A stretch of DNA of 64,000 nt. Source: JAPWJZ01 sp966211335. GTDB taxonomy: Bacteria > Pseudomonadota > Alphaproteobacteria > Micavibrionales > UBA2020. Under the pieces are notes generated by a model. It was given only the letters and a program-made list of their open reading frames with translations. It ran no database searches and was not told the origin of the DNA. Each line of letters starts with the position of its first letter. Within the stretch, counting starts at the first letter, position 1. The stretch lies in contig CBIHNF010000001.1 in assembly GCA_966211335.1 (NCBI GenBank), forward strand, positions 2,139,029 through 2,203,028, in the 5' to 3' direction. This document shows, piece by piece, positions 44,838-53,431 of the stretch. The position numbers and the translations under genes are program-made.

Positions 44838-44866
44838 TTGTCGCTCAAAATGATGTATGCTATTAT
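44838..44866 (+). promoter_or_regulatory. Promoter of the 253-aa exported protein gene
   Basis: -35 TTGTCG (44838-44843), 17-base spacer, -10 TATTAT (44861-44866), 58 bases before the ATG at 44925. Confidence 0.5.
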
Positions 44867-44924
44867 GAATATACAGTTTTTTTGAGCGGGCAGTTCGACA
44901 ATGTCACATCTTAAAAGGGACTTC

Positions 44925-45686
44925 ATGAAAGCGATCACCAAGGCAACACTCGCCGTCATTCTCACTGTGGGCGCTGCCGCTCCCATTATTTACAGCCATA
45001 GCGCGCCCGCGACAGAGCCTGCCGCAACGACGACTACGCATGTCGATACCGCAAAGAAACCCGAGGGCGCCGATACGTCAAAATTTGTCGCGCCGCTTAT
45101 CAAGACCGGAGTGGGTGAAGAAATCCAGAAGATGTCGCCGACCGAGGACATCATGAAATTTACAGCCGTGAAAGATGCCGACACGCTGCTCAAGCAATAT
45201 CCGTTCATGACGGATGTGAAAGGCTACCTGAAAGAAGACGCTGAATCTGTCGACCCCGGTGTTACGGTGCGCCCTGCCGGGCTCGCCATCGCCGAATCCA
45301 AATCGAAAGACGGAAAAAGCGACCTGCTCTTCGTCTCCTTCGGTGGGGGCAATACGCTTTGCTCAGACCAGGGTTGCCTTGTCACAGCCTACGCCAACGA
45401 TGGCACCGGCTATAAAAGCGTTGGCCACTTCATCAGTAGCATCGACGTGCGCGTCGACCGCGCCAACAATGCCGTCGTCGTGACCGCGCCTACTGCGAGC
45501 GCCGCCACCAATTGGACACTGAATACAAAAGACATGAAACTTGAAGAAGGCGAATCTACCCCGCAGCAGGTCCTGTACGAACCGGCCGGAACTGGTACGG
45601 CGACGCCTGCGCCTGAGAAAGCCCCGGAGAAAGTGCCTGAAAAAGCGCCCGGACCGGTCAAGGCTCCAGCCCCCGGTAAAATGTAA
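44925..45686 (+). CDS. Exported hypothetical protein, 253 aa
   Basis: ATG at 44925 with AAGGGA upstream; a start at 44901 is less likely. Signal peptide KAITKATLAVILTVGAAAPIIYSHS. The mature domain includes VRPAGLAIAESKSKDGKSDL, LFVSFGGGNTLCSDQGCLV (two cysteines that may pair) and VVVTAPTAS, a beta-rich fold I do not recognise. The C-terminus is a Pro/Ala/Glu/Lys repeat (EKAPEKVPEKAPGPVKAPAPG), a flexible spacer. Convergent with nlpD. Confidence 0.65.
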   Translation: MKAITKATLAVILTVGAAAPIIYSHSAPATEPAATTTTHVDTAKKPEGADTSKFVAPLIKTGVGEEIQKMSPTEDIMKFTAVKDADTLLKQYPFMTDVKGYLKEDAESVDPGVTVRPAGLAIAESKSKDGKSDLLFVSFGGGNTLCSDQGCLVTAYANDGTGYKSVGHFISSIDVRVDRANNAVVVTAPTASAATNWTLNTKDMKLEEGESTPQQVLYEPAGTGTATPAPEKAPEKVPEKAPGPVKAPAPGKM

Positions 45687-45710
45687 TCTGCCGCCGTTTA
45701 ATCTGCTGAT

Positions 45711-46838
45711 TTAACCGAGATAATTTTTCGGATCGAGCGTGCTCGTGCCGCGTCGAACTTCAAAGTGCAGCTGTGCGTTCGCAACCGTGCCCGTGGAGCC
45801 GACGGAGCCGATGGCCTGGCCTTTGCGAACGCTCATGCCTTCATGCACCGTCACGTTATTGAGGTGCGCATAGGCCGTAATCATGCCGCCCGGATGGCGG
45901 ATAAGAACGAGGTTGCCGTAGCTTTGCAGCTTGTCGCCGACGTAAGCAACCGTGCCGTCCGCCGCCGCTTTTACAGGCGTGCCGCGGGGTGCCGCGATAT
46001 TGATGCCGTCGTTATAAAGCCCACCCTCTTTCGGCCCGTAGCTGGAAATCACCTGCCCGCGCACCGGCCAGATAAATCCGGCCCTGTGGGAATTGGAAAC
46101 ATATTCCGCGTGATCCGTCGGCAGCGCTTCCGCAGGCGCGATGAGCGACGGCGGCGGAACGGTCGCGGCCTCATGCCTCTTCTGCGCCGCTTCATCGCCG
46201 GCGATTTTGCCAAGCAGCGAGTCAAAAGCTTTATGTTCCGGCGAAGGGCCGGGCTTTTTCAGCAACAGGCCGGAGCTTGAAGCTTGCGCAGGCCTGCGTT
46301 TCGATTCCGGCACGGCGAGGAATTTCGGTGCCAGTTCCGCTTGCGTCGGCACATGCTGCGCTTTTGCGGCGGATGGCGCGGTTGCAGAGGTATGCGTCGC
46401 CTCGGGCCGGTCGCCCTTCGGCTGCGGGATGCGCAGCATCTGCCCCAGATGCAAGTGATACGGCGGATCGATGTGGTTGACGGCGGCGATATGCTCCGGC
46501 GTCACGCCATACATGCGCGACAGGCTGTACAGCGTATCATTACGGCCGACCTTATGGTCGCGCGGCATTGGCAAGATAAGTTTTTGCCGCGGCGACAGCT
46601 TGTAGGGCGCGGTCAGGTTATTGGCGGCAATAATATCTTCGGCCGGCAGGCGGTAGAGCTTGGCGATGGATTCAACCGTATCGCCGGGCTGCGCCGTGAC
46701 CGCGCCGTTGCGCGACTGCACGGACGCGCCGTAGCTGACGACAGGCGCGGCGGCAGGTGCCTCCGTCGCGGCGGAAAAATTGAGCCAGGCGGCGAGAGCG
46801 GTGGAAAGAAACAGAACCTTTCTTTTCAACCGGCTCAT
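45711..46838 (-). CDS. nlpD: NlpD-like LysM/LytM protein (amidase activator)
   Basis: 375 residues from the ATG at 46838 (GAGGA upstream). Hydrophobic N-terminal signal; two LysM domains (VTAQPGDTVESIAKLY and HKVGRNDTLYSLSRMYGV) bind peptidoglycan; a C-terminal LytM domain follows. Zinc ligands are lost: HxGxD reads NDGIN, and the HxH strand reads QLHFE, as in E. coli NlpD and EnvC, so it should not cut peptidoglycan but activate an amidase during division. It is eight bases after pcm, reproducing the classical surE-pcm-nlpD order. Confidence 0.85.
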   Translation of the reverse strand: MSRLKRKVLFLSTALAAWLNFSAATEAPAAAPVVSYGASVQSRNGAVTAQPGDTVESIAKLYRLPAEDIIAANNLTAPYKLSPRQKLILPMPRDHKVGRNDTLYSLSRMYGVTPEHIAAVNHIDPPYHLHLGQMLRIPQPKGDRPEATHTSATAPSAAKAQHVPTQAELAPKFLAVPESKRRPAQASSSGLLLKKPGPSPEHKAFDSLLGKIAGDEAAQKRHEAATVPPPSLIAPAEALPTDHAEYVSNSHRAGFIWPVRGQVISSYGPKEGGLYNDGINIAAPRGTPVKAAADGTVAYVGDKLQSYGNLVLIRHPGGMITAYAHLNNVTVHEGMSVRKGQAIGSVGSTGTVANAQLHFEVRRGTSTLDPKNYLG

Positions 46839-46845
46839 GGCGTCC

Positions 46846-47574
46846 TCAGGCAGGTTGCATGGCGCGGGCGCCGAACAGGAAATTGTCATCTTCTGGTTTT
46901 TCTTCTGCAGTGGTATCGACGTATTCAACGACTTCGTTGCGGGCAATATTAGGTAGCAGCGGCACGAAGCGCGTCGGCATCAGGCGTTCGGTGTCATAGC
47001 CTTCCGCCGTGCGGGTAATCCGGTAAATAAACTGGCTCGATTTATCGCGGCCCATCGGCAAGATCAGAATGCCGCCGATGGACAGCTGGTCGAGCAGCGC
47101 CTGCGGCGGCTCTAAACTGGCGGCGGCGGTGACGATGATGCGGTCAAACGGCGCCTGTTCGATCCAGCCCTTCATGCCGTCGGCGGCTTTGCAGGTGAGG
47201 TTACGCACCCGCAGCTCGTTGAAGCGCTGTTCGGCCAGCATCAGCAGCGGTTTGTGCCGCTCGATGGAATAGACGCGGCGGCAGAGCTTCGCCAAAATCG
47301 CCGCCTGATAGCCGGAGCCGGTGCCGATTTCCAGCACCTTGTGGCGATCATTCACTTTCAATTCCTGCGTCATGGAGGCGACGACGAGCGGCTGGCTAAT
47401 GGTCTGGTGGCAGCCGATGGGCAGCGCCGTGTCTTCATAGGCTTGGTCGTGGAACATGGGCGGGATGAAAACTTCGCGCGGTACACGCTCGATCGCGCTT
47501 AAGACCGCGGTATCGGTGATCCCGCAGCGGCGCAGCTTCATGATCAGACGGATTTTGCGCGCCAGAAGGCTCAC
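46846..47574 (-). CDS. pcm: Protein-L-isoaspartate O-methyltransferase
   Basis: 242 residues. Signatures: PREVFIPPMFHDQAYEDTALPIG, CHQTISQPLVVASMTQ and the S-adenosylmethionine loop EIGTGSGYQAAILAKL. It methylates isoaspartate in aged proteins as the first step of repair. The C-terminus is about 25 residues longer than the usual enzyme and acidic. Its ATG overlaps the surE stop by four bases. Confidence 0.95.
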   Translation of the reverse strand: MSLLARKIRLIMKLRRCGITDTAVLSAIERVPREVFIPPMFHDQAYEDTALPIGCHQTISQPLVVASMTQELKVNDRHKVLEIGTGSGYQAAILAKLCRRVYSIERHKPLLMLAEQRFNELRVRNLTCKAADGMKGWIEQAPFDRIIVTAAASLEPPQALLDQLSIGGILILPMGRDKSSQFIYRITRTAEGYDTERLMPTRFVPLLPNIARNEVVEYVDTTAEEKPEDDNFLFGARAMQPA

Positions 47575-48362
47575 TTGAACATCCCCTCAAGGGTTTTTAA
47601 GGTTGGGTAGTGTGTGAGGTTCAAGGACAGCGGCGTGATGGTGACGTGCCCCGCTTTCAGCGCGCCCATATCCTTCATCTGGTCGTTTTCGTCGCGCGCG
47701 GGCGCAGCGCCGATCCAGTAATACGGGCGGCCGCGGGGGTCGATATTCTCGACCATCTCCTGCTTCTCCATGCTGTAGTGGCCTTGCGGCACGACGCGGA
47801 TTTCGGTCGGCGTGCCGGCCTTGCGCATCGGTGTGTTGACGCTCATCAAAACGTTGTGGTCCCAGCTGAGCCCTTGAAAGGCGAGCAAAATTTTGGGCAG
47901 GAATTCGCGCGCGGCCGACCAGTCGGTCTTGGTCTTGCCGCTTTCATCAATGTCCTGGCTGAAGGCGATGGCCGGAATGCCCATCAGCGTCGCTTCAATT
48001 GCCGCGGCGATGGTGCCGGAATAGGTCACGTCATCGGCCGTGTTCTGGCCGTGGTTGATGCCGGAGACGACGAGATGCGGCCTGAATTCGCGCATCACGC
48101 GCTGAACGCCGACGAGGACGGAATCCGTCGGCGTGCCGTACACAGAATAGTGCCGCTTGTCGTACTCTTTAATCCGCAGGGGGCTGTGGATGGTGAGAGA
48201 GTGCCCTGCCGCCGACATCTGCGTTTCCGGCCCCACGACCCAGACGTTGGGCGTGATGCTGGTCATGATTTCCTCCAGCACCTTTATGCCTTCGGCATGA
48301 ACGCTGTCGTCATTCGAAATCAGCACGCGGGCTTCGGAAAGGTTTTTAGGGAACTCAAGCAT
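47571..48362 (-). CDS. surE: 5'-nucleotidase SurE
   Basis: 263 residues. The metal-site start VLISNDDSVHAEGIK (usual NDDG reads NDDS), VVGPETQMSAAGHSLT, GTPTDSVLVG, SGINHGQNTADDVTYSGTIAAA are all typical of SurE. It removes phosphate from nucleoside monophosphates and acts in stationary-phase survival. It overlaps serS by eight bases at its start. Confidence 0.95.
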   Translation of the reverse strand: MLEFPKNLSEARVLISNDDSVHAEGIKVLEEIMTSITPNVWVVGPETQMSAAGHSLTIHSPLRIKEYDKRHYSVYGTPTDSVLVGVQRVMREFRPHLVVSGINHGQNTADDVTYSGTIAAAIEATLMGIPAIAFSQDIDESGKTKTDWSAAREFLPKILLAFQGLSWDHNVLMSVNTPMRKAGTPTEIRVVPQGHYSMEKQEMVENIDPRGRPYYWIGAAPARDENDQMKDMGALKAGHVTITPLSLNLTHYPTLKTLEGMFK

Positions 48363-49659
48363 TGGCGGCTTTGGCTTTCTTCAGTTTTTCGACGGGCTCG
48401 AGCTTCGTCACGCCGTTCATGTAAGGTTTCAGCGCATCGGGAATAAGCACGCTGCCATCCGCCTGCTGGTAATTCTCCAGAACTGCGACAAGCGTGCGGC
48501 CGACCGCGAGGCCGGAGCCATTGAGGGTGTGTACGTATTTCGTATGCTTGTCCCCTTCCCGCTTGTAGCGCGCCATCATACGGCGGGCCTGGAAATCGCC
48601 GCAGGTGGAGCAGCTGGAAATTTCGCGGTAGGCGTTCTGCCCCGGCAGGAAAACTTCGAGGTCGTAAGTCTTCTTCGCCGAGAAGCCCATGTCGCCCGTG
48701 CAGAGCGCAAGGGTGCGGAACGGCAGGTCGAGCTTCTTCAAAATAGTTTCGGCGCAGCCGACCATGCGCTCCAGCTCTTCCATCGACTTGTCTTCTTCGG
48801 TGATGCTGACAAGCTCGACCTTATAGAACTGGTGCTGGCGGATCATGCCGCGCGTGTCCTTGCCGGCCGCCCCCGCTTCGGAGCGGAAGCAGGGCGTAAG
48901 CGCGGTGAGGCGCAGCGGCAGGTCGTTGGTATCGAGAATGGTATCGAGCACCGTGTTGGTGAGCGAGACTTCCGATGTCGGGATCATCCAATGGCCGGTA
49001 TTGGTCTTGAACAGGTCTTCCGCGAATTTCGGCAGCTGGCCGGTACCGTAGAGCGCTTCGTCGCGTACCAGCAGCGGCACCGACATTTCGGTATAGCCGT
49101 GTTCCTGCGTATGGGTGTCCAGCATCAGCTGAGCCAGCGCCCGTTCCATGCGCGCAAGGCCCTGCCGCAGCAGCACAAAGCGCGTGCCCGACATTTTGGC
49201 CGCGGTTTCAAAATCCATACCGCCCAGTTCCGCGCCGATATCGACGTGGTCTTTGGGGTTATTGAGGCCTTTGGGCGTGCCGACGCGGCGCACTTCCACG
49301 TTGTCATCGGCGCTTTTGCCATCCGGCACCGACTTGTCGGGGATGTTCGGCAGGCGGGACAGGAGGTCAGTGATTTCGGCGCCAACGGCGGCCTCTTTCG
49401 CTTCCAGCTCGGCGATCTGCGCCTTGTAACCGGCGACTTCGGCCATGAGGGCGGTCGTGTCTTCCTTCTTCGCCTTCATCTGGCCGATTTTCGCGGAGGA
49501 TTCATTGCGCTTGGCCAGCAGCGTCTGCGCTTCTGTCTGCGCGGCGCGGCGTTTTTCATCCAGCTCCAGAATCTTGGGCGTCTGCGCGGGCAAGCCGCGG
49601 CGCTTCCAGCCGGAATCAAAATCGTCGGGTGCTTCCCGAATGAGCTTCAAGTCGAACAT
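48355..49659 (-). CDS. serS: Seryl-tRNA synthetase
   Basis: 434 residues, normal for SerRS. Seen: MFDLKLIREAPDDFDSGWKR, the long antiparallel coiled-coil arm (about 30-105), and class II motifs TPCFRSEAGAAGKDTRGMIRQHQF and SSCSTCGDFQARRMM near the active site. It charges tRNA-Ser. There are 79 bases between tatC and its start, the only noticeable gap in the operon. Confidence 0.97.
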   Translation of the reverse strand: MFDLKLIREAPDDFDSGWKRRGLPAQTPKILELDEKRRAAQTEAQTLLAKRNESSAKIGQMKAKKEDTTALMAEVAGYKAQIAELEAKEAAVGAEITDLLSRLPNIPDKSVPDGKSADDNVEVRRVGTPKGLNNPKDHVDIGAELGGMDFETAAKMSGTRFVLLRQGLARMERALAQLMLDTHTQEHGYTEMSVPLLVRDEALYGTGQLPKFAEDLFKTNTGHWMIPTSEVSLTNTVLDTILDTNDLPLRLTALTPCFRSEAGAAGKDTRGMIRQHQFYKVELVSITEEDKSMEELERMVGCAETILKKLDLPFRTLALCTGDMGFSAKKTYDLEVFLPGQNAYREISSCSTCGDFQARRMMARYKREGDKHTKYVHTLNGSGLAVGRTLVAVLENYQQADGSVLIPDALKPYMNGVTKLEPVEKLKKAKAANA

Positions 49660-49738
49660 TGCAATACTCTATGTGTTTGGAAGATTTCCCCAAATCCCAA
49701 TGACTTCAATTATATGCGGGTTTTGGAATCGCGTCCAG

Positions 49739-50551
49739 CTACTCTTTGATTTCGGCAACGGTCTCGGGCGCCGCTTTCGCAGCGTTGCGTTTTTCGCCCA
49801 TGCGGACGAGCAGGATGGAAATTTCGTAGAGCGCGAGCAGCGGCGCTGCGAGCAGGCACTGGCTCAGCACATCGGGCGGCGTCAGGATGGCAGCAACGAT
49901 GAAGATAACGACAATCATATAGCGGCGTTTTTCGCGGAGACCTTTAGCCGTCACGAGCCCCACGCGCCCCAGCAGCGTCAGCAACACGGGCAGCTGGAAG
50001 CAGAAACCGAAGGCGAAAATCATCGTTGTGATAAGGCTGAGGTATTCGCTCACCCGCGCTTCAAGTTGAATCGGCAAGGCATTGGAAGAGCTGAAAGTTT
50101 CAAAGCTGGCAAAAAACTTCCATGCCGCTGGGATGACGAGGTAATAAACAAAGGCACCGCCCATGACAAAAAGCACCGGCGTTGCGACGAGGAAGGGCAG
50201 AAAAACCTTCTTCTCGTTCTTGTAGAGCCCCGGCGCAATGAACAGCCAGACTTGTGACGCGATGACGGGAAAAGCAATAAATCCACCGGCAAAGCAGGCG
50301 AGCTTCATGTAGGTGACGAAGGCCTCGCCAAGGCCGGTGTAAATAAGCCGGCGGTTCTCACCCTGCAGCACATGCGCGAGGGGGCGGACAAGGAAGTCGT
50401 AAATCTGCGGCGCGATAAAATAGCAGCCGAGCGAGGCGATGGCAAAAACAGCGATGGAGATCATCAGCCGCTTGCGCAATTCCAGCAGATGCGCCAGCAG
50501 CGGCATCGGCGTATCGTCTGGTTTATCAGTCGGTTGAATCATGTTTCTCAT
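49739..50551 (-). CDS. tatC: Sec-independent translocase subunit TatC
   Basis: About 270 residues with six hydrophobic segments. MPLLAHLLELRKRL is the conserved cytoplasmic N-terminal motif, followed by FLVRPL, EAFVTYMKL, and GLREKRRYMIVVIFIVAAILTPPDVLSQ. It recognises twin-arginine signal peptides. Start at 50551 or 50542; the first overlaps tatB by 26 bases, the second has GAGAAAC just before it. Confidence 0.95.
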   Translation of the reverse strand: MRNMIQPTDKPDDTPMPLLAHLLELRKRLMISIAVFAIASLGCYFIAPQIYDFLVRPLAHVLQGENRRLIYTGLGEAFVTYMKLACFAGGFIAFPVIASQVWLFIAPGLYKNEKKVFLPFLVATPVLFVMGGAFVYYLVIPAAWKFFASFETFSSSNALPIQLEARVSEYLSLITTMIFAFGFCFQLPVLLTLLGRVGLVTAKGLREKRRYMIVVIFIVAAILTPPDVLSQCLLAAPLLALYEISILLVRMGEKRNAAKAAPETVAEIKE

Positions 50552-50834
50552 TCGCCGTCATGGCAATCTTGCGGCGCTCTTCCTCTTCCAGCTGGCGTTC
50601 GATCTCGAACTGCAAATTGGGGCCGCCGGGCTTGTTGGCGTTGCGGGTAATCTCGCTCAGCTCTTCCTCGTGGATGATCTTATCAAGCGATTTCTGAATA
50701 TCGCTTGTGAACAATTTGATTTTTCTGATTATTTTACCTGCGGCGTGAAGCGCCTTGGGCAGGTCCTTGGGGCCGATGACGACAACCGCCACCGCCACAA
50801 TGAGCAGCATCTCTGAGAAATCGACGCCGAACAA
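50526..50834 (-). CDS. tatB: Sec-independent translocase subunit TatB
   Basis: 102 residues. MFGVDFSEMLLIVAVAVVVIGPKDLPKAL is the diagnostic N-terminal membrane helix with GPKDLP hinge, followed by an amphipathic helix and a charged tail. It hands substrates from TatC to the TatA pore. Three bases after tatA. Confidence 0.95.
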   Translation of the reverse strand: MFGVDFSEMLLIVAVAVVVIGPKDLPKALHAAGKIIRKIKLFTSDIQKSLDKIIHEEELSEITRNANKPGGPNLQFEIERQLEEEERRKIAMTANEKHDSTD

Positions 50835-50837
50835 GGC

Positions 50838-51026
50838 TTAGTCGACTTTATCGGAAGGCGGCAGGATGTCGGTCTTGCTGGTCTTTTCTTCTTCGCCTTT
50901 GAGGCCGTCCTTGAAGCTGCGGAGGCCCTTGCCAAGGTCACCCATGACAGCCGGCAGCTTGCCCGCGCCAAACAGCACGAGGACGATCAGCAGGACAATA
51001 ATGATATGCCCGAAGCTTAATCCCAT
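50838..51026 (-). CDS. tatA: Sec-independent translocase subunit TatA
   Basis: 62 residues. A single membrane helix (IIIVLLIVLVLFGAGKLPAV) with the FGxxKLP hinge, then GDLGKGLRSFKDGLKG amphipathic helix and a short acidic tail. It forms the Tat pore. Six bases after the scpB stop. Confidence 0.95.
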   Translation of the reverse strand: MGLSFGHIIIVLLIVLVLFGAGKLPAVMGDLGKGLRSFKDGLKGEEEKTSKTDILPPSDKVD

Positions 51027-51032
51027 AATCCG

Positions 51033-52217
51033 TTACTCCTCGTCCTCATCTTCTTCATCGTCCGACTCTTCGTCGTCGTCGTCTTCATCATCCTCGTCGT
51101 CCTCGTCTTCTTCATCGTCGAGGTCTTCGTCATCGAGGTCCATGTCTTCGTCATCTTCGTCGAGGTCGTCTTCATCGTCCTCGTCGTCGGAATCTTCATC
51201 GTCTTCGTCGTCCGCATCTTCGTCGTCTTCATCTTCTTCATCGACTTCTTCGCGGTCTTCGAGTTCAAAGGGTTCGTCTTCGTCCACTTCGTCCTCATCC
51301 GGCATGCCGGGTTTGCGGGGGGCCTGCGCCGTGGTTTCTTCCTGGTCGAGTTCGGCGGCAGAACCGCCCTCTTCCGTCACCTTGCCGACGAGGTCTTCAT
51401 CGGTGACTTCCTGCGGGTCTTCCATGTTGCGGTCGTTGCCGTCAAACATATCGGCGGTCGGCATCGCTTCCACGGCCGGGCGCTTGTCGAGCAGACCTGC
51501 GGCTTTCAGTTCTTCCATGCCGGGCAGGTCTTCAATTTTTTCAAGACCGAAATGGTCGAGGAAGCTTTGCGTCGACAACCATGTCACGGGGCGGCCGGGC
51601 ACTTCCCTGCGCTTTCCGGGCTTGATCCAGCCGGCTTCCATCAGCGCGTCGAGCGCGCCAGGGGAAGTTGCGACGCCGCGGATATTTTCAATCTCCGCGC
51701 GGGTCACGGGCTGGTGGTAGGCGACAATCGCCATGGTCTCCATGGCGGCCTTGGTGAATTTTTTGGGCTGTTCTTTCTCAAGGCGCAGGTTGGCGCCGAG
51801 GTCCGTCGCGGTGCGCAGCGCCCAGCGGTTTTCGCGCTGCACGAGGTTCACGCCGCGGGTGGCATATTGCTCTTTCAGGTATTCCAGCACATCGGGGATC
51901 AGCGACACGCGCTCTTTCGGGAAGCGCTCCGCGATCATGCCGACGGTCAGCGCGGTGGAGGATGCAAAAAGGATCGCTTCCACGAGGCGCACATCTTCCT
52001 GCGTCAGGGCGAGGTCTTCCGGCACGACGACGTCTTCGGAGGCTGCATCAAGCGCAACGGCAGTTTCGCCTTCTTCGGCAATCGCCTGCTCATCGGCGTC
52101 TTCAAGCGCGATGAAGCTTTCTTCCGAAATGATGTTTTCTTCGGCGTCGATCATCTCCTGCACGGCGGTGGGGATTTCTTCGGCATGTTCGAGTTTTTGT
52201 TTCTTTGCTCTGGCCAT
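51033..52217 (-). CDS. scpB: Chromosome segregation and condensation protein ScpB with long acidic tail
   Basis: ATG at 52217, five bases after the scpA stop; an upstream TTG adds three codons. Residues about 75-235 are the ScpB winged-helix core (VEAILFASSTALTVGMIAERF, MAIVAYHQPVTRAEIENIRGV, LLTTxxFLDxFGL-like). It is preceded by a long acidic N-terminus and followed by about 90 residues nearly all Asp and Glu, encoded by simple GAT/GAA/GAC DNA (51036-51300). With ScpA and Smc it compacts chromosomes. The tail is far longer than usual and may regulate DNA contacts (inference). Confidence 0.9.
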   Translation of the reverse strand: MARAKKQKLEHAEEIPTAVQEMIDAEENIISEESFIALEDADEQAIAEEGETAVALDAASEDVVVPEDLALTQEDVRLVEAILFASSTALTVGMIAERFPKERVSLIPDVLEYLKEQYATRGVNLVQRENRWALRTATDLGANLRLEKEQPKKFTKAAMETMAIVAYHQPVTRAEIENIRGVATSPGALDALMEAGWIKPGKRREVPGRPVTWLSTQSFLDHFGLEKIEDLPGMEELKAAGLLDKRPAVEAMPTADMFDGNDRNMEDPQEVTDEDLVGKVTEEGGSAAELDQEETTAQAPRKPGMPDEDEVDEDEPFELEDREEVDEEDEDDEDADDEDDEDSDDEDDEDDLDEDDEDMDLDDEDLDDEEDEDDEDDEDDDDEESDDEEDEDEE

Positions 52218-52222
52218 GATGA

Positions 52223-53431
52223 TCAAGCCCCTTCTTCTTCGGTGGTGGTATCGGTGTTATTCAATTTTGCTTCCACTTCGGCCTTTGCCTTCGCTTCATC
52301 CTCGGCGAACATCGCCATGAGGATTTCATCGTCGGTCAGCTCGCGCGGCGCTTCGGCCGTGTCTTCGGCAACAATCGCCTCTTCAGCGGTAACGTCTTCG
52401 GAATTGATTGCTTCTTCTACAGCGGCGACTTCTTCCGTTTCTTCCGCAGCCGGTGTTTCGACCAGCGCGACTTCAACTTCGGCAGCGCCGGTTTTTAGCA
52501 GTTCGGCTTCTCTGGCCGCTTCTTCCTCATCGCGTGCAACTTGTTCGGCGGCGGCGCGGTCTTCGGCGGTGAAAGCGTTTTCGGCTTCTTCCGACGGCGA
52601 AGATTCAACCACCGGCGCGACATTCACATTGGCGGCGTCTTTCGGCACCGGGCGGCGGATGAAGATAGGCGCGTAATTCTTTTCCTGCTGCAGCTCGATC
52701 GCGCCGCGCTTGACCATTTCAAGCGCGCCGCCAAAGGTGGAGGCGACGGCGGAGCGTTTGCGGATGCGTTCGGTCAGGCCTGACGGCAGGAACATGAAGA
52801 GCGATACCCACTCCTGCGGAATTTTGCCGAGCATGCTCTCCAAACGGCCCATCGCCTCTTCCAGCGTGAAGAGGCGGACGGGGTTCAGCTTGTAGACCGA
52901 ATTCTGCTGGCGCTGTTTCACATCGCCATAGGCCTTCAGCAGGTCGTAATAGGTCATGTCGTATTTCGCGACATAAGAAACGGTGAGGCCTTCCGGCTCC
53001 CCGCGCGCGAAAACGTTGTAGCCAAGGCGCGGCAGGCGGAACAGGTCGTCTGCCGTCTTGCGCATGGCTTCAAGGCGGCGCAGCTGGAACTGCAGCGCAT
53101 CGGCCAGCTCCTGCGCGGTGGGTTCGGATTGCTTTTGCTCTTCCGCGGGGATCAGCAGGCGCGATTTCAGGTAGGCAAGCCAGGCCGCCATGACAAGATA
53201 ATCGGCCGCGAGCTCAAGGCGCAGCGACTGCGCCTTCTCGACGAATTCAAGGTACTGGGTCGCGAGCGCCAGAATGGAAATTTTAGTGAGGTCAACCTTC
53301 TGGTCGCGCGCCAGCATGAGCAGCATGTCGATGGGGCCATCGAAACTGCCAAGATACAGCAGCAGCTGTTCGTTCTGGCTGCGCTCCTTGATAAGGTCTT
53401 CTTCAAACTTGGGTGTCTGGGCTTCGGTCAT
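52223..53431 (-). CDS. scpA: Chromosome segregation and condensation protein ScpA with acidic extension
   Basis: 402 residues, longer than the usual 250-280. The kleisin core includes YLGSFDGPIDMLLMLARDQKVDL, ISILALATQYLEFVE, ADYLVMAAWLAYLKSRLLIP and PSGLTERIRKRSAVASTFGGALEMVKRG. From about residue 280 comes a Glu/Ala-rich tail (EEVAAVEEAINSEDVTAEEA), like the tail of ScpB but less pure. It bridges Smc heads. It overlaps nagZ by four bases. Confidence 0.9.
   Translation of the reverse strand: MTEAQTPKFEEDLIKERSQNEQLLLYLGSFDGPIDMLLMLARDQKVDLTKISILALATQYLEFVEKAQSLRLELAADYLVMAAWLAYLKSRLLIPAEEQKQSEPTAQELADALQFQLRRLEAMRKTADDLFRLPRLGYNVFARGEPEGLTVSYVAKYDMTYYDLLKAYGDVKQRQQNSVYKLNPVRLFTLEEAMGRLESMLGKIPQEWVSLFMFLPSGLTERIRKRSAVASTFGGALEMVKRGAIELQQEKNYAPIFIRRPVPKDAANVNVAPVVESSPSEEAENAFTAEDRAAAEQVARDEEEAAREAELLKTGAAEVEVALVETPAAEETEEVAAVEEAINSEDVTAEEAIVAEDTAEAPRELTDDEILMAMFAEDEAKAKAEVEAKLNNTDTTTEEEGA

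Noticed and set aside
51039..51300. A Ser-rich plus-strand protein across the acidic tract
   Set aside because: It is the complement of the Asp/Glu codons of scpB; the scpB frame is continuous with a clear ScpB core.
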